DNA of 64,000 nt from an uncultured Candidatus Saccharibacteria bacterium (GTDB lineage Bacteria; Patescibacteriota; Saccharimonadia; Saccharimonadales; Saccharimonadaceae): the NCBI GenBank assembly GCA_938043965.1, contig CALIQQ010000002.1, positions 1 through 64,000 on the forward strand, written 5' to 3'. Shown here in pieces: positions 31,800 to 40,434 of this stretch. The number at the start of each line of letters is the position of its first letter. Within the stretch, counting starts at the first letter, position 1. Made by a program: the position numbers and the translations under genes. The notes under the pieces were generated by a model. The model saw only the letters and a program-made list of their open reading frames with translations, did not search any database and was not told the origin of the DNA.

Positions 31800-33434
31800 T
31801 TACAGCCCCGACATACTTGGATAAGCTACAATAAAAGAAACTGTGCTGACCAATAAAAATAGCCAAATTATTTTTCGAGTTTTTGGTATTCGATAAAATA
31901 CATTAACGATTGCAAGTAGTGCAAATATGCTTGCTGGTAAGTAATGATACAGAAACATTGTGCGTCCAATCCATGCATAAGGCAGCCATAATGAACAATA
32001 GCCAAGCAGAATAAATAATGATTTTTTGTCGCGTTTTCTGATGGCAAAAAAGGCGGTGATTAGCAATGCTAAAATCGAGCTATATATCAATATAGTGTTT
32101 CCCATGAGCATAATTTTGCTACCATCATAGATGCTATATAATATTGGCTGCGCTGCCACTGGCCAGGTGTACCATTTTGAACCGTATGGATGCGGCTCAA
32201 AAGCTGAAGCATGAAACTCGTATAAATTTGTGCCCTGGTTTATTACATCACTTGGCGTTGTAGCTAAGGTCGTTTTTGAAAAACCTAAGTAGGAACTAAA
32301 ATAAATTACTGCTGGTATGAGAATAAAACAGCAACCACTAATTAAGCATAACAGTAGTGCTCGTTTAATTTTAATTTTCCAATCAATTTTTAGTTTTATT
32401 TTTTGATAAAAATGATAAAGCCATAATCCAAGTAGTCCAATTCCAGCGAATGCCCCCGACCATTTTATGGAACAGGCTGCGCCAAAGCAAATTCCTGCAC
32501 CAATCATGAATCGAAGTTTATCGGAGTTAATATATTTCAGCATGAAGAGGAAGGCTAAAATCGTAAACAAACACAAATAAGAATCGACTGTACCCAGTCT
32601 AGTTTGAGCAAAATGTAACCCAGATAATGCTACTAAAATTGCTGCCACTCGCGCATAGGCTGAACTTTTAAACAATTCTTTGGCTAACCCATAGACTGCG
32701 ATGATAATTAGCGTCCCCGCCAGTACTCCCGCTATCCGCCAAGTGAACGGCGTCATTCTGCCAAGTAATTTAATGGGTATTGCTTGTATGATTTTTCCGA
32801 GTGGTGGGTGAGTGGTTTCGTATCCGACTTGTCCTATCGCAAATTGATATGCTGTTTGCGCAAAATATACCTCATCAAAATATGATGAATTGGTCGCCGA
32901 TGGATTTAGTTTTACGGCTGACTGTTCGTCTGTTAGATTTACGATTTTTTCTTGGCCTAAAAATCCTTGATAATAAGTATAAACTTCAATCGGTATTTTT
33001 GTATTGCGCTCAGCCACCGCTACTTCGCCTAGTTCAATCGTCCGCTGACTCATATTTTTTATGAAGATCGCACCCGCGCTATGCTCAATTTCGACTTTGC
33101 GCCATCTGAACGGACCATCTACGGCAAAATCTTTGAAGTCAGAGTGTGTTAAGTAGTTTGAGGTGCATTCATTCTCATTCCAAGCCTGCGCTAGCTCAAA
33201 ATCATTCTGCGTAATTCCGGTATAAAATATCAATTTTGGTTCGTGGACCTTCTTTTTTAATTTAATCGCAATCACTTCTTCTGGTCTTAGTTTATAGAAA
33301 GTTTGCGGTGCGGTGTCATCGCCTAAATTAAAGATCGCTACGGCCGAGTAGAGAATTATTAGTCCCGCTAAAAAGATAGCATCGAGTACTCGTTCTCGCA
33401 TTAAAAATTTTTTCAGCTTGGTTAGCGCACCCAT
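31800..33434 (-). CDS. PMT family (GT39) protein O-mannosyltransferase-like membrane protein
   Basis: 544 residues. After helix 1 comes a soluble insert of roughly 130 residues. The PMT signature follows: NSSYFDEVYFAQTAYQFAIG, with the catalytic Asp-Glu, and TTHPPLGKIIQAIPI. Later helices include AGVLAGTLIIIAVYGLAKEL, LHFAQTRLGTVDSYLCLFTI and CSIKWSGAFAGIGLL, all PMT-like. It would use polyprenyl-phosphate mannose (or another sugar) to glycosylate exported proteins or glycans. The ATG at 33434 follows the previous stop by two bases, indicating coupling to the flavoprotein gene. A longer in-frame start inside that gene is unlikely. Confidence 0.88.
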   Translation of the reverse strand: MGALTKLKKFLMRERVLDAIFLAGLIILYSAVAIFNLGDDTAPQTFYKLRPEEVIAIKLKKKVHEPKLIFYTGITQNDFELAQAWNENECTSNYLTHSDFKDFAVDGPFRWRKVEIEHSAGAIFIKNMSQRTIELGEVAVAERNTKIPIEVYTYYQGFLGQEKIVNLTDEQSAVKLNPSATNSSYFDEVYFAQTAYQFAIGQVGYETTHPPLGKIIQAIPIKLLGRMTPFTWRIAGVLAGTLIIIAVYGLAKELFKSSAYARVAAILVALSGLHFAQTRLGTVDSYLCLFTILAFLFMLKYINSDKLRFMIGAGICFGAACSIKWSGAFAGIGLLGLWLYHFYQKIKLKIDWKIKIKRALLLCLISGCCFILIPAVIYFSSYLGFSKTTLATTPSDVINQGTNLYEFHASAFEPHPYGSKWYTWPVAAQPILYSIYDGSKIMLMGNTILIYSSILALLITAFFAIRKRDKKSLFILLGYCSLWLPYAWIGRTMFLYHYLPASIFALLAIVNVFYRIPKTRKIIWLFLLVSTVSFIVAYPSMSGL

Positions 33435-33436
33435 TT

Positions 33437-34867
33437 TTACGCTCGCGTTCCACGCCTTGCTGCCAGTCTTACTGCTTCGCTCCAAGCATTTGCTACGTGT
33501 GGTGTTGTTGCGATATCAACTAGTTTTAAGTCAGCTCGCATCGCCATCACTAATTCTTGAATCATTAAATCTGCGTTTGGCGCTACGATTGTTGCCCCAA
33601 TTATTTTATCTTCACGATTCGTTACAATTTTAACAAAGCCGTCTTGATAATCATTTACATTTGCTGCCGCAACTGACGCTAATGGCAGTAGTGTCTGCTT
33701 ATACTTCAAATCGCGCGCCATACATTCATCTTCCGTTAATCCAATCGCCGCCACTTTTGGAAAAGTGTCAGTCATTCTCACAAAACCTTTATAATTTACA
33801 GTATTTTTTGCCCGATGAATGATATTAGAAACTGCCGTCATGGCTTCATGTACTGCTTTTTCGGTTGACGAAATATCTGCCACTTCCAAGCGTTTTTCGC
33901 TCGTTGCATCCGCTGCATCTCCACAGGCAAAAATATGCTTTGCTGAACTTTGCATCATCATATTAACGCGAATACCGCTCTGACTAAACTTTACCCCAGC
34001 GTTATTTAATCCGAGATCTACTGCTGGTGCTGAACCGGTAGCTAGTACTACTGCCTCGACTTTTACTGATTTATTTTGACCTCCCCGCATGAATTGGACT
34101 TTTATTACATTCGCTTTTCGGCCCGAAGGTAAAACTTCTTGTCCGGCCTTTGTCGTTGCTACCACTCTTGAGCTAGTTAAAACTTTAATTCCAAGTGTTT
34201 TTGAAAAACGTGATTCAATTACTTCACCTGCTTCTGGATCTTCTTTTGGTAAGAGTCGTTCTGAGATTTCGGTCAATAACACGGTGGCCCCCATTTCCGC
34301 ACAATACTCAGCGATTTCACAGCCAGTTGCTCCGCCACCCACTACCATCATCACTTTTGGTATTCGCTTTAATTCAAATACATCCTCGGGCATTAGGCAG
34401 CCTGCTTCTTTTGCTCCAGTTATTCCAGGGTCAACCGCTGCAGCTCCCGTGGCCACGATAAATTTAGCTGCAGTGATATTTTTATGGTTGGTAATTGCTA
34501 GTTCGTTTGGTCCCACGAATTGAGCGAAGCCACTAATACATTTTACGCCAGCCTCCTCGAATATTTTTTTATCGTCTGCGCCTGCTCGTTTTCTTGCCAT
34601 TAAATTCCAATTCAAAACGGAAGGATAATTATATCGTAAGTTGGTTGATGAGAGTCCGAATTTTCCCGCTTCAATTGCCCCGAAAAAAGTTTGCGAAAAA
34701 TGTGCAGCGGCTAAACTAGGAATGTCGCGTCGATTTACGCTTGCTCCGCCCCAGCTCCCCGCTTCAATTAACGCCACTCTTAAGCCTGCTCCAGCTGCCA
34801 CCATTGCTGCTGTTCCTCCAGCTGCTCCGCTGCCAATCACGGCTAAGTCAAAATCAAATTTTTTCAT
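33437..34867 (-). CDS. Class I disulfide-oxidoreductase-like flavoprotein lacking redox cysteines
   Basis: 476 residues with the dihydrolipoamide dehydrogenase/mercuric reductase architecture. The FAD-binding LAVIGSGAAGGTAA starts near 9. The NAD(P)-binding VVGGGATGCEIAEYCAEMG is near 177, the second FAD motif IFACGDAAD near 315, and a dimerisation domain is at the end. The active-site loop, normally GG(T/S)CxNxGCIPSK, reads GGASVNRRDIPSL. Both cysteines are replaced (Ser43 and Asp48), and the C-terminal catalytic His of AHPTxSE is also gone. It may keep NAD(P)H and FAD binding but not disulfide exchange. AAGGAGG lies before the ATG. The operon contains 35126 and 34880 upstream. Confidence 0.88.
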   Translation of the reverse strand: MKKFDFDLAVIGSGAAGGTAAMVAAGAGLRVALIEAGSWGGASVNRRDIPSLAAAHFSQTFFGAIEAGKFGLSSTNLRYNYPSVLNWNLMARKRAGADDKKIFEEAGVKCISGFAQFVGPNELAITNHKNITAAKFIVATGAAAVDPGITGAKEAGCLMPEDVFELKRIPKVMMVVGGGATGCEIAEYCAEMGATVLLTEISERLLPKEDPEAGEVIESRFSKTLGIKVLTSSRVVATTKAGQEVLPSGRKANVIKVQFMRGGQNKSVKVEAVVLATGSAPAVDLGLNNAGVKFSQSGIRVNMMMQSSAKHIFACGDAADATSEKRLEVADISSTEKAVHEAMTAVSNIIHRAKNTVNYKGFVRMTDTFPKVAAIGLTEDECMARDLKYKQTLLPLASVAAANVNDYQDGFVKIVTNREDKIIGATIVAPNADLMIQELVMAMRADLKLVDIATTPHVANAWSEAVRLAARRGTRA

Positions 34868-34879
34868 CTCACCTCCTTC

Positions 34880-35125
34880 CTAAATAATTTTGTTTTTGCT
34901 TTCAAATAAATAAGCTAAATCTGTGTTAAATTTCTTAGTTTCTTTTGCTAGTCGCTGATTTAAGTCTACTTCTGTAACTGCTGCTCTATTTTTACCCCAT
35001 TTTATAATCGCTTCGGTTACTTTTTTAGCAATAATTTCTGCAGCGCCTGCCTGCATGTTTAAAACTTTTGCCTCGCGCATTATTTCTTGATAAATTCGCT
35101 CATCAGTTAACTTAACTGCCACCAT
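34880..35125 (-). CDS. Small hypothetical protein of the flavoprotein operon
   Basis: 81 residues, unrecognised. It is entirely helical by pattern: LTDERIYQEIMREAKVLNMQ, AAEIIAKKVTEAIIKWGKNR and VTEVDLNQRLAKETKKFNTD. It is probably cytoplasmic, with no cysteines. The spacing of the second half distantly recalls ATP-cone domains, but I do not rely on this. Its start directly follows the stop of the membrane protein at 35126 and its stop is 12 bases before the flavoprotein start. The three are surely co-transcribed. Confidence 0.75.
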   Translation of the reverse strand: MVAVKLTDERIYQEIMREAKVLNMQAGAAEIIAKKVTEAIIKWGKNRAAVTEVDLNQRLAKETKKFNTDLAYLFESKNKII

Positions 35126-35836
35126 TTAGACTCCCACTATTTCGTAAGCAACAATAAAGATTGCTAATGTTAATAATAAAATTCCTGAAACTAGTTTCAT
35201 AAAATCTTTATTTTTGACGCGCCATTTTTGAATATCTACCACTGTTCTACCATGTCGGATAAAAAATCTTAACGTTGAAAGTGGCAAGATTGCGATGGCT
35301 GCGTAAAATAATATGCCAGCGCATTGCAAAAGCAACGGTAACTTTAACACTGAGTTCGCAGCTGCTAGTACTAGCACGAATGAGAATGGCATTTCCGCTA
35401 GAGTCGTTAACATGCCGAGACTAAACGCCTCAACTTTACTATCGGTCTTTTTAGCGCGCTGATTGATCAGTCGAGTAACTGATTTTGGTAACCAAAGTTG
35501 AGTGGATTGTTTGCTGCGGTAATAAAAAAACCAAATCATCACCGAAACTAGTGTCATGATTGCTGCGATTATAGCTAAAAAGTCGATCGACAATGGTCCA
35601 TTTGCGATTGTTAGTACTCCAAATGCCATGCTTGCAACCAGTAAGCAATTCATAAAAACTACGCCAAGAACATAGTTTGAAGCTAGCCGTTTTGTAGTTT
35701 TTTTAACATGTTTACCTAAACTTTCATGATATAAGAGAAGCATCGCTCCCGTTGCGCATTGTAAAGAAGCCTGTGTCATTGCAGACAACAAAATAATTCC
35801 AATTTGCACGGCTAAAACAGGGAATAGGCCTTCCAT
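35126..35836 (-). CDS. Six- to seven-helix membrane protein of the flavoprotein operon
   Basis: 236 residues. Helices lie at about 5-30, 52-74, 82-105, 140-160, 168-190 and 212-235. The overall LysE/CcdA/GAP-like layout has AMTQASLQCATGAMLLLYHE in helix 1 and SLGMLTTLAEMPFSFVLVLA in helix 4, the latter typical of six-helix transport folds. Cysteines are not in the CcdA Pro-Cys positions, so a thiol-relay role is unsupported. The function is unknown. A TATAAT ends six bases before the ATG, predicting a leaderless mRNA for the three-gene operon. Confidence 0.75.
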   Translation of the reverse strand: MEGLFPVLAVQIGIILLSAMTQASLQCATGAMLLLYHESLGKHVKKTTKRLASNYVLGVVFMNCLLVASMAFGVLTIANGPLSIDFLAIIAAIMTLVSVMIWFFYYRSKQSTQLWLPKSVTRLINQRAKKTDSKVEAFSLGMLTTLAEMPFSFVLVLAAANSVLKLPLLLQCAGILFYAAIAILPLSTLRFFIRHGRTVVDIQKWRVKNKDFMKLVSGILLLTLAIFIVAYEIVGV

Positions 35837-35842
35837 ATGTCA

Positions 35843-35848
35843 ATTATA
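35843..35848 (-). promoter_or_regulatory. -10 box for the leaderless flavoprotein operon
   Basis: On the minus strand TATAAT lies six bases before the ATG at 35836. Confidence 0.55.
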
Positions 35849-35992
35849 ACACACTTATGCTTAGATTTTTCCGCCTCGCATTGTCTAAAATACAACATCC
35901 ATCGCTATTAAAAAAGAAAATATCTTGCTTATGCTTGCAACTCTAAAATAATTTGGTAGTATGCGGCCTTGTAAAATAAACGAGGTAATACT

Positions 35993-37609
35993 ATGGTAAA
36001 AACATTGTTTTTATTATCAACTTTAGCCCTAATTTTCGCCCCACCAACTAGTCCGCTCATCGCTCAGAGTTCTCTTAAGTCTAAGACGGATTCGGGCGGT
36101 GAGAGTTCTTTGAATTTGGGTCTCTCCGGGGAGTCGGATGCTGTTGGTTTGACCTCCGCCTCCTCGGTGCAACTAGCCACTTCTAGTCCAGGAACTAAGA
36201 TTGTACAGTCTGCTAGAAGACATCAATCTCACCGCAATTTAAGACCTTGTCGTGCTGGCTATTTTCGTGATCCAAGAACTAATTACTGTCGAAAAATCAC
36301 AACTGTTTTTGTCTCAAAAACGACCATTACAACCGTAACTTATGATATTTGGACTGGACGTAAAACTGTTCATAAAACCTGTCGGAACGGCTACTGGTGG
36401 AATAGCCGTAGTGGGCGCTGCAATAGAAGAGTAAGTTGCGCTATCGGTTATATTTGGAATGCTAACACTAATCGTTGTCAGAGAATTGTCTGCCCATTTG
36501 GCTTTAGGGTGCAAGATCGCTCAAATGTTTGCCGTCGCATTGTTTGCCAGGAGGGTCAAATTATCAACCAAAGAACTGGTAACTGTATCATCAATCCACA
36601 CGGCACCTTTAAGGTTTGTAAAAAGGGCTGGACCCTGGACTTACGTACCTTACGCTGCGCGCTAATTGGCACTAAAGGTTCTAATGATCCTCGTTCACTA
36701 GCAGCCAAGCGTTCTCAAAAATCCGTCCCGAAAACACCAAAGTTCTGTCCTGCTGGTAAATTCCTAAATCCTAAAACAAATCGCTGCAAAAAATTGCAGG
36801 AAGTTCACGAAACTTCCACTGGTAAAACGATCACTACTTATGATCCTAAAACTGGTGAGGCAAAAATTGAAAAAATCTGCCATACCGGTTATACGCTCAG
36901 TCAAGATACTAATCGTTGCGTAAAAATTAAAGCTGAAGATTCATCTAACTCATCTAATGCATCCGTCTCGTCTGACAACATATCTAACTCATCTAACGGA
37001 TCCATCCCGTCCAGTCAAGCATCTTCCTCAGTCTCCGGCTCGTCTTCTACCTCCTTCAATTCTTCTACCGCCTCCGGTCCCAATCCCTCTAGTCAAGACG
37101 CGTCCAATAATCCAGATTCTCCTGGTACCGATAAAAATAAAACATCACAAGACCTAAAAACTAAAACTGGGCGGAAATCAAGGAAAAAATCTAGCTCTGG
37201 TCACACCACTAGTGTAAAAGATCCAAAGCCCACTACTCTAAAAACCTGTCCTGCTGGTAAAGTTATTAACCCAAGCACTAATCGTTGTAAAAATCTCGAA
37301 ACCATCTCTGAGTCGACCACCGGTAAGACCATCAGTACTTTTAATCCAGCTACCGGCCAAACTACGACCCGTAAAGTTTGCCACCCTGGTTACGAGCTCA
37401 GTCCCGAGTCTAATCGCTGTAAAAAAGTGAAGCAAAATAAGGGGGCCTCAGATAAAATGGAGGTTCCGAAACTGGGAGATAAAGCAAAAGACCATTTTGT
37501 TGCTACCGGATCCATTGTTGGCGTGGCTTCGGTTGGGACTGGCTTTGCTATCTTGCAGTTCCGACGCGAAATCCTTCACTTCCTCTTAACTCTCTTTAAA
37601 AAGTCCTGA
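35993..37609 (+). CDS. Cysteine-repeat surface protein with C-terminal membrane anchor
   Basis: 538 residues. A signal peptide (MVKTLFLLSTLALIFAPPTS) precedes a basic region and about nine short modules of the form C-x-x-G-(hydrophobic)...(N/S)-x-x-(T/S)-N-x-C. Examples are CPAGKFLNPKTNRCK and CHTGYTLSQDTNRC. A Ser/Asn-rich linker (about 320-400) separates two module groups. The final 35 residues contain a membrane helix (IVGVASVGTGFAILQF) and a basic tail (FLLTLFKKS), so it is probably anchored in the membrane with the repeats outside. The even cysteine count per module suggests disulfides, possibly made by the DsbA-like protein at 60803. A TAGTAT -10 and GAGG Shine-Dalgarno sequence lie upstream. 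Confidence 0.82.
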   Translation: MVKTLFLLSTLALIFAPPTSPLIAQSSLKSKTDSGGESSLNLGLSGESDAVGLTSASSVQLATSSPGTKIVQSARRHQSHRNLRPCRAGYFRDPRTNYCRKITTVFVSKTTITTVTYDIWTGRKTVHKTCRNGYWWNSRSGRCNRRVSCAIGYIWNANTNRCQRIVCPFGFRVQDRSNVCRRIVCQEGQIINQRTGNCIINPHGTFKVCKKGWTLDLRTLRCALIGTKGSNDPRSLAAKRSQKSVPKTPKFCPAGKFLNPKTNRCKKLQEVHETSTGKTITTYDPKTGEAKIEKICHTGYTLSQDTNRCVKIKAEDSSNSSNASVSSDNISNSSNGSIPSSQASSSVSGSSSTSFNSSTASGPNPSSQDASNNPDSPGTDKNKTSQDLKTKTGRKSRKKSSSGHTTSVKDPKPTTLKTCPAGKVINPSTNRCKNLETISESTTGKTISTFNPATGQTTTRKVCHPGYELSPESNRCKKVKQNKGASDKMEVPKLGDKAKDHFVATGSIVGVASVGTGFAILQFRREILHFLLTLFKKS

Positions 37610-37629
37610 AAAATGTTATAATTAAGTTC

Positions 37630-38247
37630 ATGAAAAAACTTCATGAAAAACTTAATTTAACATTTAAAATCAGCATCGCCCTATTCGGCGTTAGCTTAAC
37701 TATCGCTCATTTTATCGATCCAGCTGCTTGGCCAAAGATCTATAGTTACCTTGTCACGATCATTCTCCCATTTATTCCAGATTTCCTAAAGTTCTTCGGT
37801 ATCTATTCTTCGACCCGTCTTCAGATTGCCTTCTCACTCTTTCTTGGTCTTGCCATGGTGGCTGGTATCGATTTTGATCTCTATCGCACCCTCTATATTT
37901 TCGGTAATCCTTGTTTCGATAAAGTGGCTCATCTTTCTTCGGGCTTTATGGCTGCCTTCGTTGCCAAGGAAATCCTTGACCAAAACTATGATGGAAGGGA
38001 AGTGAAAGTTAGTGGCAGTAAAACTGCTCGTGTTAAACACTATGATACTCGCTTCGCCTGGCTCTTCATCGTTTCATTCGTTGCGCTCACCGCTGCTGGT
38101 TGGGAGAGTTACGAGTTTCTTTATGATAAAATCACTGGCGGTTCAATGCAGACGTTGCTCGCTAGTGGCGTTGATGATACGATGTGGGATATTTTAGGTG
38201 CACTTAGTATGGGTATTATTGCCGCTTTTCCACTTTCAAAGAAATAA
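37630..38247 (+). CDS. YjdF/DUF2238-like integral membrane protein
   Basis: 205 residues with about six helices. Key segments are CFDKVAHLSSGFMAAFVAKE and AAGWESYEFLYDKITGGSMQ, then GVDDTMWDILGALSMGIIAA. The D-x-x-x-H, W-E-x-x-E and D-D-T-x-x-D residues resemble DUF2238/YjdF proteins, whose role is unknown. A TATAAT lies seven bases before the ATG, predicting a leaderless mRNA. The 3' end runs into a degenerate tandem repeat ahead of dnaK. The family call is by pattern memory. Confidence 0.78.
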   Translation: MKKLHEKLNLTFKISIALFGVSLTIAHFIDPAAWPKIYSYLVTIILPFIPDFLKFFGIYSSTRLQIAFSLFLGLAMVAGIDFDLYRTLYIFGNPCFDKVAHLSSGFMAAFVAKEILDQNYDGREVKVSGSKTARVKHYDTRFAWLFIVSFVALTAAGWESYEFLYDKITGGSMQTLLASGVDDTMWDILGALSMGIIAAFPLSKK

Positions 38248-38312
38248 TTTTCGAAAAAGAAATAATTTCCCAAAAAATAAGTAGTTTCCCAAAAAAGAAA
38301 CAATTTTCCTAA
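38238..38312 (+). repeat. Degenerate ~19-bp tandem repeat upstream of dnaK
   Basis: Four successive units resembling AAAGAAATAATTTCCCAA run from the last codons of the upstream gene to the first CIRCE element. They probably arose by duplication of that gene's stop region. Their A-tracts lie just upstream of the dnaK promoter. Confidence 0.55.
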
Positions 38313-38313
38313 A

Positions 38314-38340
38314 TTAGCAGTCTTGACAAACGAGTGCTAA
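38314..38340 (+). promoter_or_regulatory. CIRCE element 1 (HrcA operator)
   Basis: Arms TTAGCAGTC and GAGTGCTAA are separated by nine bases. There is one mismatch from the consensus TTAGCACTC-N9-GAGTGCTAA. The nine-base spacer contains the start of the dnaK -35 TTGACA (38323). Confidence 0.85.
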
Positions 38341-38351
38341 AGGACTACAAT
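38323..38351 (+). promoter_or_regulatory. dnaK promoter
   Basis: TTGACA (38323-38328), 17 bases, then TACAAT (38346-38351). It is embedded between two CIRCE operators. Confidence 0.8.
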
Positions 38352-38362
38352 ATAGTCAAGAA

Positions 38363-38389
38363 TTAGCAGTCAATGCTAAAGAGTGCTAA
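38363..38389 (+). promoter_or_regulatory. CIRCE element 2 (HrcA operator)
   Basis: Arms TTAGCAGTC and GAGTGCTAA again lie nine bases apart, just downstream of the predicted transcription start. The same single mismatch occurs as in copy 1. Confidence 0.85.
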
Positions 38390-38414
38390 AAAATGTTAAA
38401 AAGAAAGGAAAATT

Positions 38415-40316
38415 ATGGGAAAAATTATTGGTATTGACCTCGGTACAACTAACTCCGCTTTTGCGTATATGGTTGCTGGTAAACCAGAGGTGATTACAAA
38501 CGCTGAGGGTGATCGCACCACTCCATCTGTCGTTGCTATTACAAAAAAAGGCGAACGCCTAGTTGGTAAAGTTGCACAACGTCAACGTGTCACTAATCCA
38601 AAAAACACTATCTATGGTATTAAGCGTCTTATCGGCCGTAAATTCGAGGAAGACGAAATTAAACATGATCTCGATATCATGCCTTACGAGATTGTTAGAA
38701 AGGGGAATGGTGTAGCCGTTAAGATGGATGGCAAGGAGTATACTCCAGAAGAAATTTCAGCTATGATTCTTTCTAAAATCAAAGCTGATGCTGAAGCCTT
38801 CCTCGGCGAAAAAGTTACTGAGGCGATTATTACGGTCCCAGCTTACTTTGATGATTCTCAGCGCCAGGCTACTAAGGATGCCGGTAAAATTGCTGGTCTA
38901 GAAGTTAAACGTATCATCAATGAGCCAACTGCTGCCGCCCTAGCCTACGGTCTTGATAAGAAGAGCGAAGAGCAGATTGTTGTTTTTGACCTTGGTGGTG
39001 GTACCTTCGACGTCTCAATTCTCGAGATTGGTGATGGTGTTTTTGAAGTAAAATCTACTAACGGTGATACTCATCTCGGCGGTGAAGACTTTGATAACGT
39101 TATCGTTAACTTCCTCTGCGATGAATTTAAAAAAGAATCCGGTGTAGATATTAAAAACGATGCTGCTGCAATGCAACGCGTTAAGGATGAAGCTGAAAAA
39201 GCTAAGAAGGAACTCTCTAGCGCTACTAGTACAGATATTAACCTTCCGTTCCTCTCCGCGGACGCTGATGGCCCAAAGCATTTTGAGTTTACCTTGACCC
39301 GCGCTAAGATGGAAGAACTAGTTTCTCCGCTCTTAGAGCGTCTGGCTGAGCCTGTTGAAAAGGCCCTTAAAGATGCTAAACTTGAAGCTAAAGATATTGA
39401 TGAAGTCGTGATGGTTGGTGGTATGACCCGCATGCCAGCTGTGATTGAGAAGGTGAAATCTCTCTTCAATAAAGAGCCGATGCAGGGCGTTAACCCAGAC
39501 GAAGTCGTGGCCATTGGTGCAGCTATTCAGGGTGGTGTCCTCCAAGGCGATGTTAAGGACATTCTTTTGCTCGACGTTACTCCACTCACTCTTGGTATTG
39601 AAACCATGGGTGGCGTTAGAACCCCGTTAATCGATCGTAATACTACTATTCCAACCTCAAAATCTGAGGTCTTCAGTACTGCTTCCGACAATCAGCCACA
39701 GGTTGAAATCCATGTTCTCCAAGGCGAGCGTGAGTTTGCTAAAGATAATAAATCGCTCGGACGTTTTATTCTTGATGGTATCGCACCAGCTCCACGTGGT
39801 GTACCACAGATTGAAGTCACTTTCAATCTTGATGCTAATGGTATCTTGAACGTTACCGCAAAAGACAAGGGCACTGGCAAAGAGCAGTCAATTACGATTC
39901 AAAACTCTGGTAACATGAGCAAGGATGATATCGCTAAGGCTCAAAAAGAAGCTGAGCTTCATGCTGATGAAGATAAGAAAAAGCGTGAGGCTATTGATGC
40001 TCGCAATCATCTTGAGAACGCAATTTATCAAGCTGAAAAAATGCCAGATGAATATAAAGATAAAATCTCTGATGAAGACAAAGAGACAATTAAAAAAGCC
40101 GTTGCCGCTGCAAAAGAAGTCCTAAAGGATGAAACTGCCGACCAGGAGAAAAATGAAGCAGCTATGAAGGAGTTGAACGATAAAATTATGCCAATCGGCG
40201 CAAAAATGTACGAGCAGGCTTCTAAGGATGACGCAAAAAACGACGCAAAAGCTGATTCAAAATCCAAATCATCTGATAATGATGAAGCAGTTGAAGGCGA
40301 AGTTGTCGATAAATAA
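38415..40316 (+). CDS. dnaK: Molecular chaperone DnaK (Hsp70)
   Basis: 633 residues. The ATPase domain starts [18 protein letters not shown]. Other signatures are [40 protein letters not shown] and [12 protein letters not shown]. The substrate domain includes [17 protein letters not shown], then [15 protein letters not shown] charged lid ends in a disordered [20 protein letters not shown] and the sequence EGEVVDK, similar to the common EEVDK-like tail. DnaK binds unfolded proteins with DnaJ and GrpE, which are not in the window. Two CIRCE operators imply repression by HrcA and heat induction. AGAAAGGA precedes the ATG. Confidence 0.98.
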   Translation: MGKIIGIDLGTTNSAFAYMVAGKPEVITNAEGDRTTPSVVAITKKGERLVGKVAQRQRVTNPKNTIYGIKRLIGRKFEEDEIKHDLDIMPYEIVRKGNGVAVKMDGKEYTPEEISAMILSKIKADAEAFLGEKVTEAIITVPAYFDDSQRQATKDAGKIAGLEVKRIINEPTAAALAYGLDKKSEEQIVVFDLGGGTFDVSILEIGDGVFEVKSTNGDTHLGGEDFDNVIVNFLCDEFKKESGVDIKNDAAAMQRVKDEAEKAKKELSSATSTDINLPFLSADADGPKHFEFTLTRAKMEELVSPLLERLAEPVEKALKDAKLEAKDIDEVVMVGGMTRMPAVIEKVKSLFNKEPMQGVNPDEVVAIGAAIQGGVLQGDVKDILLLDVTPLTLGIETMGGVRTPLIDRNTTIPTSKSEVFSTASDNQPQVEIHVLQGEREFAKDNKSLGRFILDGIAPAPRGVPQIEVTFNLDANGILNVTAKDKGTGKEQSITIQNSGNMSKDDIAKAQKEAELHADEDKKKREAIDARNHLENAIYQAEKMPDEYKDKISDEDKETIKKAVAAAKEVLKDETADQEKNEAAMKELNDKIMPIGAKMYEQASKDDAKNDAKADSKSKSSDNDEAVEGEVVDK

Positions 40317-40363
40317 TCTTAATAGCTAAAAGCAGGCTCCGACCATAAGTCAGACCTAGACAT

Positions 40364-40397
40364 AAAAACCCACTTACTTGCAATAGGTGGGTTTTTA
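40364..40397 (+). terminator. Intrinsic terminator of dnaK
   Basis: AAAAACCCAC pairs with GTGGGTTTTT around TTACTTGCAATAG. Confidence 0.85.
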
Positions 40398-40422
40398 TTA
40401 TATGATATATAGAATTACAGAT

Positions 40423-40428
40423 TATAAT
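40423..40428 (+). promoter_or_regulatory. -10 box for the leaderless gene at 40435
   Basis: TATAAT lies six bases before the ATG. A second, closer TATAAT-like run overlaps it. Confidence 0.5.
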
Positions 40429-40434
40429 TATAAT

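Noticed and set aside
35126..35836. CcdA/DsbD membrane thiol reductase
   Set aside because: The fold is similar in helix number, but the cysteines are not in the conserved Pro-Cys positions and the partner flavoprotein lacks redox cysteines.
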